Assembly (NCBI GenBank): GCA_038231615.1
Contig: JBBRLA010000010.1
Coordinates: 1 to 31,754, forward strand
Source: JBBRLA01 sp038231615
GTDB taxonomy: Bacteria > Myxococcota_A > Polyangia > Palsa-1104 > JAEUJZ01
Direction: 5' to 3'
Length of the DNA stretch: 31,754 bases
The notes below the pieces were generated by a model that had not been told where the DNA came from, did no database searches, and worked only from the letters and a program-made list of their open reading frames with translations. The translations under genes were made by a program, and so were the position numbers. This document shows positions 7,292 to 14,628 of this stretch, one piece after another. Within the stretch, counting starts at the first letter, position 1; each line of letters begins with the position of its first letter.

Positions 7292-8125
7292 TTGAAGATT
7301 GTCCTGACCAACGACGACGGCATCCGGGCAGAGGGGCTGCGCTGCCTGGCTGAACATCTGGTGGATCTGGGCGACGTGTGGGTGGTCGCTCCCGATCGCG
7401 AGCGCAGCGCCACGGGCCATGCCTTCACCTTGCATGAGCCGCTGCGGGTGACGCCGCTTCACGGGCACGGGCACAAAAACGCCCGCTGGTACTCGGTAAG
7501 CGGCACGCCAGCGGACTGCGTATACCTGGCGGTGCTGGAACTGTGCAAGGGGGCCGACCTGGTGGTCTCGGGCATCAACCACGGATACAACCTGGGCTCG
7601 GACATCTTCTACTCGGGCACGGTGGCCGGTGCGGTGGAGGCCGCCTTGCGCGGGGTGCCGGCAATCGCGGTGTCGACGGCGTGGGCCAAGCGGATCGACT
7701 TTGCGCCCGCGGCACGCCTGTGCCACGCCCTGTGCCACGCGGTGTTGAAAGAAGGGTTGCCGCCGCAGACGTTGCTGAACGTCAACGTGCCGCCGGCACC
7801 CGGGGACCCGCGCAAAGAGGAGGCGCCGCCGGCCACGGGCACCCTGTGCTGGACACGCCTGGGGCAGCGGGTGTATCGCGATCAGGTCGAAAGCCGCACC
7901 GACCCGCGGGGCCGCACCTACTACTGGATCGGGGGCTCCGTCGAATCCACCAACGACCCGCCGGGGACCGACATGCACGCCGTGCATCATGGGCTGGCCT
8001 CGGTGACACCCCTGGGGCTGGACATGACCCACGCGGACCTTTTGGAGCGGCTGCCGGGCTGGCAACTCCAGGGTTTCGAAGCAGTGCTCTTACAGGAGCA
8101 TCAGGTGGTGGCGGGCGGGCTCTGA
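7292..8125 (+). CDS. surE: 5'/3'-nucleotidase SurE
   Basis: The 277-residue protein starts with MKIVLTNDDG from a TTG codon; no ATG lies in frame before the conserved N-terminus. Metal ligands of the SurE active site are present: Asp8, Asp9, Ser39 (in RERSATGH) and Asn96 (in SGINHGYN). The SGTPADCV and YSGTVAGAVEAAL blocks are also typical. SurE removes phosphate from nucleoside 5'- and 3'-monophosphates and short polyphosphates in the cytoplasm and is linked to stationary-phase survival. No ribosome-binding site precedes the TTG, but a TATACT hexamer does, so a leaderless mRNA is likely. In many proteobacteria surE neighbours pcm and rpoS; neither is present here. Confidence 0.95.
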   Translation: MKIVLTNDDGIRAEGLRCLAEHLVDLGDVWVVAPDRERSATGHAFTLHEPLRVTPLHGHGHKNARWYSVSGTPADCVYLAVLELCKGADLVVSGINHGYNLGSDIFYSGTVAGAVEAALRGVPAIAVSTAWAKRIDFAPAARLCHALCHAVLKEGLPPQTLLNVNVPPAPGDPRKEEAPPATGTLCWTRLGQRVYRDQVESRTDPRGRTYYWIGGSVESTNDPPGTDMHAVHHGLASVTPLGLDMTHADLLERLPGWQLQGFEAVLLQEHQVVAGGL

Positions 8126-8141
8126 AGGTGAGTCGGCGGCT

Positions 8142-8173
8142 CGGCGTCGTCACCCCACGGCTGAGCGACGCCG
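8142..8173. terminator. Hairpin between convergent surE and tpx
   Basis: CGGCGTCG and CGACGCCG form a perfect 8-bp stem around a 16-nt loop between two convergent genes. Neither strand has a T run after it, so it is at best a weak or factor-dependent terminator. Confidence 0.35.
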
Positions 8174-8189
8174 ACAGCGGTCGGACGGG

Positions 8190-8681
8190 CTAGAGCGCGG
8201 CCAGCGCGGCCTCGTAGTTTGGCTCCTGGGCGATTTCCGCCACCAGTTCAGTATAGACCACGCGGTTGTTCTCGTCGAGTACCACCACCGCCCGAGCGCA
8301 GAGCCCGGCCATGGGGCCATCGGTCATCTGCACGCCGAAATCCTTGGCGAAGGACGAGCGAAAGGTCGACAGGCTGACCACCTTGTCCAGGCCCTCGGCG
8401 GCGCAGAAGCGCTTGTGGGCGAAGGGCAGGTCGGCCGAGACGTTCAGCACCGTCACGCCGGGTCGCTCCACGGCCTTCTTGTTGAAGGCGCGGACCGAGG
8501 TGGCGCATACCGGGGTGTCGATGCTGGGAAAGATGTTGAGCAGCTTTTTCCCGGCATAGGTGCCCTGGTTGACCTCGGCCATGTCGGTGCGGACCAGGGT
8601 GAAGGCCGGGGCCGGCTGACCCTTGCTGGGCAGTTCGCCGGAGGTGTGGACGGGGTTCCCCTTGAGTGCGGTGTGGGCCAT
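8190..8681 (-). CDS. tpx: Thiol peroxidase Tpx
   Basis: At 163 residues this has the normal length of atypical 2-Cys peroxiredoxins of the Tpx type. The peroxidatic Cys59 lies in FPSIDTPVCATSVR and the resolving Cys93 in HKRFCAAEG, spacing that matches E. coli Tpx (Cys61/Cys95). It reduces hydrogen peroxide and organic hydroperoxides with thioredoxin as reductant. There is no signal peptide, so it is cytoplasmic. AAGGAG lies 8 nt before the ATG at 8681, which fixes the start. It is divergent from the GspE-like gene, with a 180-bp shared upstream region, and convergent with surE, so it is monocistronic. Confidence 0.95.
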   Translation of the reverse strand: MAHTALKGNPVHTSGELPSKGQPAPAFTLVRTDMAEVNQGTYAGKKLLNIFPSIDTPVCATSVRAFNKKAVERPGVTVLNVSADLPFAHKRFCAAEGLDKVVSLSTFRSSFAKDFGVQMTDGPMAGLCARAVVVLDENNRVVYTELVAEIAQEPNYEAALAAL

Positions 8682-8861
8682 GTTGTCGCTCCTTCTTCCT
8701 CAAAACGGATTGGCCGGCGAATCTGGCCCATCTGCGGCAGGATGTAAAGGGATCCCCGAGTTTCGCTTGCGCGCGGCGGAAAATGCGCGCAACCTGCAGC
8801 CAAATACGTGTCTGCTCCCGTCGCTGGCGGGTGGTACAAATTTGCACAGGCAGGGTTTCCG

Positions 8862-11198
8862 ATGATTGACATAAATCTCGCGCGGCAAGGTGGCATCGTC
8901 ACCATCGGCCTGATGGATGGCCGGATGCAGAACCGCTGCATCGTGAAATTTTCGCCCTACCTGTCGATGCTGGCCGTGGATGCCCAGGGGCAGAAGGCCC
9001 TGCGGGAATCGGCCGCCGAGACGCTGATCCCGGTGGAAAACATCGCCTACATCGCCTTTCTCAAGAAGCCCGGGGAGAAGTTCCCGCGCCCGGTGGGGAT
9101 CAAGCCGTGCCGCGTGCACGTGGCCGGCGGCAAGTCGTTCCAGGTCGAGGCGGCCTTGCCCGCCCACAAGAGCCCCACCGACAAGGACCCCCAGGGCGGC
9201 TTCTTCGCCTACCCGCAGAACCTGGAAAGCCCCTACCGCGAGTTCTTCTTCTACGAGCGCGGGGTCAACGCCACCGAGGGCAAGGAGCCCATCGGCCAGA
9301 TGCTGGTCGATGGCGGGCACGCGCGCAAGGAGGACGTCCGCATCGGCATCTCCGTGCAGAACCCCCCCATCGGCCAGATCCTCGTCGAGCAGGAGCGCGT
9401 GGCCCCGGAGGCCATCGACGCCGCGGTGGCGGTCCAGGATCGCAAGCGATTGCGCCTGGGGGAAGTCCTCATCGAGGCCGGCCTGGCCACCCAGAAGGAC
9501 ATCGAACACGCCCTGTCCGAGCAAAAGAACCGCAAGGGCAAGAAGATCGGCGAGATCCTCATCGAGCTGGGCCTGGTCAAGGAGCAGGATCTTTCTCATA
9601 CGCTGGCCAAGAAGTTCAACCTGCCCTGCGTCGACCTTTCGACCTACCGCATCAACCCCATGGCGGCTGGCGAGGTGCCCAAGGACCTGATCGAACGCTA
9701 CGGCTTCCTGCCCGTGCAGACCGACGATCGGACGCTGACCGTGGCCATCAGCGATCCGCTTTACACCGAGATCAACGACGTGCTGCGCTTCCACCTGAAA
9801 AAGAAGCGCATCCTGGAGGTGCTGGTCACCCCCAGCCAGCTCAAGAAGTTCGTGGCCGCCTATCTGAAGTCCATGATCGAGGTCGCCGCCGGGGACGAGA
9901 ACAGCATGGACCACCTTTTGAAGGAAATGTCCGACGAGGCAGGCCTTGCGGGGGTGGACAGCGAGGCGGAGGAGAACCACAAGCCGGTCAACGACTCCGA
10001 CAGCTCGATCATCAAGCTGGCCAACCAGATCATCATCGACGCCTTCCGCCGCGGGGCCTCGGACATCCACATCGAGCCCAACGGCAACGAGCGAGCTACC
10101 ACGGTGCGCTTTCGCATCGACGGCGACTGCGTGGCCTACCAGGACATCCCGCCGCCCTTCCGCGTGCCGCTGGTGTCGCGCCTGAAGATCATGGCCGATC
10201 TGGACATCTCGGAAAAACGCAAACCCCAGGACGGCAAGATCCGTTTCCGCCTGCGCGACCGCAAGATCGAGCTGCGCATCGCCACCATCCCGACGGTCAA
10301 CAGCAACGAGGACATCGTCATGCGCATCCTGGCGGCGTCCAAGCCCATCCCCCTGGACAAGATGGGCATGAGCGAACGCAACCTGCGCGAGCTGAAGAAG
10401 ATCATCACCCGGCCCTACGGGCTGATCCTCTGCGTGGGGCCCACCGGGTCGGGGAAGACCACCACGCTGCACTCGGTGCTGGGGCACATCAACACCGTGG
10501 ACATGAAGATCTGGACCGCCGAGGACCCGGTAGAGATCACCCAGGCCGGGCTGCGGCAGGTGCAGGTGCAGGCCAAGATCGGCTTCACCTTCGCGGCGGC
10601 GATGCGGGCCTTTTTGCGCGCCGACCCGGACGTGATCATGGTCGGCGAGATGCGCGATGAGGAGACCGCGGGCACGGCGGTGGAGGCGTCGCTGACCGGG
10701 CACCTGGTGCTCTCGACGTTGCACACCAACACCGCGCCTGAGACGGTGACGCGCCTTCTGGACATGGGGCTGGACCCCTTCAGCTTCGCCGACGCGCTGC
10801 TTGGGACGCTGGCGCAGCGCCTGGCCCGCGGCCTGTGCGGGCAGTGCAAGGAACAATACGTCGCCTCGGTGGAGGAGACCGAGGAGATCATTTTGTCGTA
10901 CGGCGAGGAGGCACTGGAGAAAAACCTGGGCATCCAGCGCGGGCGGGAACTTTCGTTGTGGCGGGGCAAGGGCTGCGAGATCTGCGCCAACACGGGGCTC
11001 AAGGGCCGCGTCGGCCTGCACGAGCTGCTCATCGTAGACGACGTGGTGAAGCGGGAGATCCAGCGGAAAGGACCGGTGGAGGAGATCCGCAAGGCGGCGA
11101 TCGCGACGGGGATGACCACCCTCTTGCAGGACGGGGTGGCCAAGTGCATCGCCGGGGCGACGGAGATGCGGCAGGTACTGGCGGTGTGCAGCAAGTAG
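8862..11198 (+). CDS. GspE/PilB-family secretion or pilus ATPase with four MshEN-like repeats
   Basis: The 778-residue protein has three parts. Residues 1-140 form a domain I do not recognise. Residues 143-251 hold four tandem 24-residue helical-hairpin motifs; the third (198-221) fits the published MshEN pattern RLGxxLxxxGxxxxxxLxxxLxxQ, bound by cyclic di-GMP in MshE. The C-terminal ATPase has Walker A GPTGSGKT (526-533), Walker B LRADPDVIMVGEMRDE (585-600) and a zinc site from CGQC (659, 662) and CEIC (705, 708), all standard for hexameric assembly ATPases of type II secretion and type IV pili. No other pilus or secretion gene is adjacent, so its machine is unknown. The ATG at 8862 is chosen because the family-like sequence begins there; an upstream ATG at 8808 is in frame. 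Confidence 0.9.
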   Translation: MIDINLARQGGIVTIGLMDGRMQNRCIVKFSPYLSMLAVDAQGQKALRESAAETLIPVENIAYIAFLKKPGEKFPRPVGIKPCRVHVAGGKSFQVEAALPAHKSPTDKDPQGGFFAYPQNLESPYREFFFYERGVNATEGKEPIGQMLVDGGHARKEDVRIGISVQNPPIGQILVEQERVAPEAIDAAVAVQDRKRLRLGEVLIEAGLATQKDIEHALSEQKNRKGKKIGEILIELGLVKEQDLSHTLAKKFNLPCVDLSTYRINPMAAGEVPKDLIERYGFLPVQTDDRTLTVAISDPLYTEINDVLRFHLKKKRILEVLVTPSQLKKFVAAYLKSMIEVAAGDENSMDHLLKEMSDEAGLAGVDSEAEENHKPVNDSDSSIIKLANQIIIDAFRRGASDIHIEPNGNERATTVRFRIDGDCVAYQDIPPPFRVPLVSRLKIMADLDISEKRKPQDGKIRFRLRDRKIELRIATIPTVNSNEDIVMRILAASKPIPLDKMGMSERNLRELKKIITRPYGLILCVGPTGSGKTTTLHSVLGHINTVDMKIWTAEDPVEITQAGLRQVQVQAKIGFTFAAAMRAFLRADPDVIMVGEMRDEETAGTAVEASLTGHLVLSTLHTNTAPETVTRLLDMGLDPFSFADALLGTLAQRLARGLCGQCKEQYVASVEETEEIILSYGEEALEKNLGIQRGRELSLWRGKGCEICANTGLKGRVGLHELLIVDDVVKREIQRKGPVEEIRKAAIATGMTTLLQDGVAKCIAGATEMRQVLAVCSK

Positions 11199-11201
11199 GA
11201 G

Positions 11202-11242
11202 GGCCCGTCGTCCTTGAAACGGCGACGGGCCTTGACTTTTTT
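11202..11242 (+). terminator. Rho-independent terminator of the GspE-like gene
   Basis: GGCCCGTCG (11202-11210) pairs perfectly with CGACGGGCC (11223-11231) around a 12-nt loop and is followed by TTGACTTTTTT. It begins 4 bp after the stop codon and faces the convergent downstream gene. Confidence 0.85.
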
Positions 11243-11245
11243 GCT

Positions 11246-11914
11246 CTACCCCAGGCGCTTCAGCAGCCCCTGCGCCTGCACTTGCAGGTCCTCGTTCCCC
11301 GAGGTCTCCGACAGATAGCGCAGCTTGCCGCACAAGGCCCTTGAGCGCCGCGGCGGCTGGTTGCGGTCCAGGAGCTGGGCAATGCGGGTCATCGCCTCTT
11401 GCGTGCGCGTCTCCTGCTCGTGTTCCAGGAGCTGCTCCAGGAACTCGTGGTCGTCGGGCAGCGGGAATTTTTCTAAAAACTTCTCCGCCGTCTTGGTGAT
11501 CTCGTGACGCCCCGTGGCCTCGACCACCTTCTTGCGCATCGCCAGGCGATCGTCCAGCGGCTTCTTCTTGCTGGGCGGCTCCTTGGCCGTGGACGCCCGT
11601 TCGGCCTCCCCGGCGGCGGCCTCGGCGGCGACGATGGCCGAGTTGGCCGTCGGGTCGTCGTCCCGGGGTTCGCGCGGCTCGGGCGGCTCGTCGCTGGAGG
11701 ACACCTGCGAGCGTCCCGGGGACGGGGGCAGCTTGTCGGCGATCTTGCCGATTTCCCCGGTCTCGAAAAGGGCCTCCAGGGCGGCGCGATACTGCTTCTG
11801 CGCCCGGTCCTGCTGTGGTTCCTGCCGGGAAGTGGAGGGACCGCGAGATGAGCTTCCATTGCGCATCTTGTCGATGTCCCGCCAGCTCCTCTTCGGGCGA
11901 TCGTCGTTGGGCAT
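11246..11914 (-). CDS. Hypothetical protein of a myxobacterial type
   Basis: The 222-residue product has no signal peptide or membrane segment. Residues 1-45 are polar and disordered-looking (Ser, Arg, Gln, Asp), and open with RPKRSWRDIDKMR. A short helical part reads YRAALEALFETGEIGKIADK. A Pro/Glu/Ala-rich linker follows, and residues from about 125 are helical, with FPLPDDHEFLEQLLEH and a final QAQGLLKRLG. I recall proteins of the same plan in myxobacteria, without a known function; the comparison is from memory. TATAAA at about 45-50 nt upstream of the ATG could be a -10 element. It follows gpsA by 69 bp on the same strand and converges with the GspE-like gene. Confidence 0.72.
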   Translation of the reverse strand: MPNDDRPKRSWRDIDKMRNGSSSRGPSTSRQEPQQDRAQKQYRAALEALFETGEIGKIADKLPPSPGRSQVSSSDEPPEPREPRDDDPTANSAIVAAEAAAGEAERASTAKEPPSKKKPLDDRLAMRKKVVEATGRHEITKTAEKFLEKFPLPDDHEFLEQLLEHEQETRTQEAMTRIAQLLDRNQPPRRSRALCGKLRYLSETSGNEDLQVQAQGLLKRLG

Positions 11915-11983
11915 GATGATTCTTCTTTGTTCGTAGTGAAAGGCTTGCCTGAGACCTGTCTTTATACTGATAGGTCGGGCTGA

Positions 11984-13006
11984 CTAGCCCAGTTCGTGCT
12001 TCGGCGGACGACCCAGAAGGTCGGACATCACCTGGCGAACCGGGCGGTTTTCGTAGAGGACGCGATAAATGGCCTCGCTGATCGGCATCTCGACCCCCAG
12101 CCGCTGCGCCAGATCGTGCAGCGATCGGGTCGTCTTGACGCCCTCGGCGACCTGTTTCATCTCGACGAGGATCTCGGGGAGCGTCCTTCCTTGCCCGAGC
12201 ATCAGGCCCACGGTTCTGTTTCTGCTCTGGTTGCCGGTGCAGGTCAGCACCAGGTCGCCCAGCCCGGCCAGGCCGGCGAAGGTCAATGGATTGGCATTCA
12301 TCTTCACACCGAGCCGGGAGATCTCCGCCAGACCGCGGGTGATCAGGGCGGCCCTGGTATTGTGACCGAAGCCGAGCCCATCGCCCATGCCACAAGCGAT
12401 GGCGATGACATTCTTTACCGCGCCGCCGACCTCCACCCCGGGAACGTCGTCGGAAGTGTAGACCCGGAAGGTGCCACTTTGGAAGGCCCGCTGGACTTCC
12501 TGGGCGATGTCCCGCCGCCGCGACGCCACCACCACCGCCGTGGGCTGCCCCTCGGCGGTCTCCCTGGCGAAGCTCGGCCCCGAGAGCACTGCCAGGCGAT
12601 CGGCGAACCCCGGCGGCAGCACCGCCCGCAGCACCTCGTCCATGGTCATCAGCGAGTCGTTCTCGATGCCCTTGCCGGCGTTCACCAGGATGGCGTCCTC
12701 GGGCAGGTCCCCGGCCACCGACGACATCACCTGCCGCGTTGTATGGGTTGGCACCACCGACACCACCAGCGAAATCGTCCCCTTTTCCCGCGGCAGCGCG
12801 CGCAGGGCCACCGGCAGGTTCGGATGGGTGCGCAGCGTCTCGGGCAGCCGCAGCCCGGGCAGGTAGCGCCGGTTCTCCCGTTCGGTGTCGATCTCCAGAA
12901 GGTGCGCCGCGTCACGCCCCCACAGGGTCACCCGATGGCCGTTGTCGCACAAAACCCGCGCCAGGGCGGTGCCCCAGCTCCCGGATCCGATGACGACGAT
13001 TTCCAT
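11984..13006 (-). CDS. gpsA: NAD(P)-dependent glycerol-3-phosphate dehydrogenase
   Basis: The 340-residue protein is the expected length for GpsA, which reduces dihydroxyacetone phosphate to sn-glycerol 3-phosphate for phospholipid synthesis. The Rossmann motif is GSGSWGTALA (7-16). Other family blocks are NAGKGIE, SGPSFARE, the catalytic Lys198 in GGAVKNVIAIACG, and GLGDLVLTCTGNQSRNR, which contacts substrate and cofactor. AAGGAAG lies 8 nt before the ATG at 13006. It is divergent from gnd and probably cotranscribed with the 222-residue hypothetical that follows after 69 bp. A 5-bp hairpin (GGGCT/AGCCC) overlaps its stop codon. Confidence 0.96.
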   Translation of the reverse strand: MEIVVIGSGSWGTALARVLCDNGHRVTLWGRDAAHLLEIDTERENRRYLPGLRLPETLRTHPNLPVALRALPREKGTISLVVSVVPTHTTRQVMSSVAGDLPEDAILVNAGKGIENDSLMTMDEVLRAVLPPGFADRLAVLSGPSFARETAEGQPTAVVVASRRRDIAQEVQRAFQSGTFRVYTSDDVPGVEVGGAVKNVIAIACGMGDGLGFGHNTRAALITRGLAEISRLGVKMNANPLTFAGLAGLGDLVLTCTGNQSRNRTVGLMLGQGRTLPEILVEMKQVAEGVKTTRSLHDLAQRLGVEMPISEAIYRVLYENRPVRQVMSDLLGRPPKHELG

Positions 13007-13101
13007 GATGCGCTTCCTTGGTCCCGTTTGTGCTGGTGAGTTTTGCTGACGTGCCGGTCGGTGGCGCCGCGATTGGCGGGCTGGGTCAAATGGACCAGGA
13101 G

Positions 13102-13136
13102 CTTTGCCCAGATCCTATCACTGTGCACGGGCAAAG
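13102..13136 (+). promoter_or_regulatory. Inverted repeat in the gpsA-gnd divergent region
   Basis: CTTTGCCC (13102-13109) and GGGCAAAG (13129-13136) are perfect inverted copies with a 19-bp spacer. A 10-bp palindrome GTTGCGCAAC follows at 13156-13165. Either could be an operator or a leader hairpin for gnd; there is no known site to match. Confidence 0.35.
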
Positions 13137-13188
13137 GAAACCAATGTGCTAAGGTGTTGCGCAACCGCAACCAAGACGAGGGGCAGAA

Positions 13189-14622
13189 ATGACCGAAAGC
13201 ACGCAAGAGGTCGGCCTGGTTGGCCTGGCTGTCATGGGCGAGAACCTGGCGCTGAACATCGAGGAGAAGGGCTTCTCCATCGCGGTGTACAACCGCACGC
13301 CGGACAAGGTGGACGCCTTCGAGGCCCGGGCCAAGCGCGAGGGTGCCAAGCAGGTCAAGGGGACCCGCACCCCGGAAGAGTTCGTCGGTTCGCTCAAGCG
13401 GCCCCGGCGCATGGTGATGCTGGTCAAGGCCGGGCAGCCGGTGGACGACACCATCGCCAAGCTGCGCCCCCTGATGGAACCCGGGGACCTGCTGGTCGAT
13501 GGCGGCAACGAATACTTCACCAACACCGAGCGCCGGGCCAAGGACCTGGAGGGCGCCGGCCTGTCCTACCTGGGCATGGGCGTCTCCGGCGGGGAGGAAG
13601 GGGCGCGGCACGGGCCGTCGCTGATGCCCGGGGGGCACCGGGAGGCCTACGAGAAGCTCGAGCCGGTGTTGAAAAAGATTGCGGCGCAGGTCGAGGGCCC
13701 CGACGGCGGGCCCTGCGTGACCTATATCGGGCCGGGGGGAGCCGGGCACTACGTCAAGATGGTGCACAACGGCATCGAGTACGGCGACATGCAGCTCATC
13801 GCCGAGGCCTATGACCTGATGCGCTCGGTGGGCGGGTTGACCAACCCCGAGCTGGCCGACGTGTTCGCCTCGTGGAACGAGGGCGACTTGAAGTCCTTCC
13901 TTATCGAGATCACCGCGCGCATCTTCCGCACCGAAGACCCGCAAGGGGGCGGCGACCTCATCGATCATGTGCTGGATGCGGCGGCGCAGAAGGGCACGGG
14001 AAAGTGGACCGTGGAAGATGCTGCCGAGCTGGGGGCCCCGATCCCGGTCATCGCGCTTTCGGTAGAGGCGCGGGTCATCTCGGCGGCCCGGGAGGCGCGG
14101 GTGCAGGCGTCGAAGATCCTCTCGGGGCCGCCAACCGGGCGCCACGTGGGGAACAAGAAGCAGCTCATCGAGGACGTGCGCCAGGCGCTGTATTGCGCCA
14201 AGGCGTGCAGTTATGCCCAGGGGCTGCGGCTCCTGCAGCGGGCCTCGGACACGCGGAACTGGGACCTGCCGCTGGGGCAGATCGCGAGCATCTGGCGGGC
14301 CGGCTGCATCATCCGGGCGCAGTTCCTCGGGCGCATCAAGGAGGCCTTCGACCGGGACGGCAAGCTGTCGAACCTGCTTTTGGACCCCTCGTTCGCGGCG
14401 GAGCTTGCGGTGCGGCAGGACGCTTGGCGGCGCACTGTGGGGCTGGCGGCGCAGTCCGGGGTGCCGCTCCTGGCGACGGGGGCAGCGCTTTCGTACTACG
14501 ACATGATCCGCCGCGAGCACCTGCCGGCCAACCTGATCCAGGCCCAGCGCGACCTTTTTGGCGCCCACACCTACCAGCGCACCGATCGGGAAGGCAGCTT
14601 CCACTCGGAGTGGGCCAAGTAG
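13189..14622 (+). CDS. gnd: 6-phosphogluconate dehydrogenase (decarboxylating)
   Basis: This 477-residue enzyme converts 6-phosphogluconate and NADP+ to ribulose 5-phosphate, CO2 and NADPH in the pentose phosphate pathway. Visible are the nucleotide-binding GLVGLAVMGENLALN, the substrate-binding DGGNEYFTNTERR and GVSGGEEGARHGPS, and the catalytic block GAGHYVKMVHNGIEYGD with Lys190, His193 and Asn194. Length indicates the long, dimeric class found in E. coli, not the short 300-residue class. GAGGGG lies 5 nt before the ATG. The stop is 6 bp from the stop of the convergent transporter gene, so there is no room for a separate terminator. Confidence 0.97.
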   Translation: MTESTQEVGLVGLAVMGENLALNIEEKGFSIAVYNRTPDKVDAFEARAKREGAKQVKGTRTPEEFVGSLKRPRRMVMLVKAGQPVDDTIAKLRPLMEPGDLLVDGGNEYFTNTERRAKDLEGAGLSYLGMGVSGGEEGARHGPSLMPGGHREAYEKLEPVLKKIAAQVEGPDGGPCVTYIGPGGAGHYVKMVHNGIEYGDMQLIAEAYDLMRSVGGLTNPELADVFASWNEGDLKSFLIEITARIFRTEDPQGGGDLIDHVLDAAAQKGTGKWTVEDAAELGAPIPVIALSVEARVISAAREARVQASKILSGPPTGRHVGNKKQLIEDVRQALYCAKACSYAQGLRLLQRASDTRNWDLPLGQIASIWRAGCIIRAQFLGRIKEAFDRDGKLSNLLLDPSFAAELAVRQDAWRRTVGLAAQSGVPLLATGAALSYYDMIRREHLPANLIQAQRDLFGAHTYQRTDREGSFHSEWAK

Positions 14623-14628
14623 CAAAGT

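Noticed and set aside
11977..11990. GGGCT-GACT-AGCCC hairpin as gpsA terminator
   Set aside because: The stem is only 5 bp, overlaps the stop codon and has no T run after it.
8700..12395. Very long open frame on the minus strand (over 1200 codons)
   Set aside because: It lies antisense to the GspE-like gene, is rich in Arg, Gly, His and Pro and has no motif. It is an artefact of high GC at third codon positions.
14623..14628. Search for a terminator or MalG start between gnd and the transporter operon
   Set aside because: Only 6 bp separate the two stop codons, leaving no room for either.
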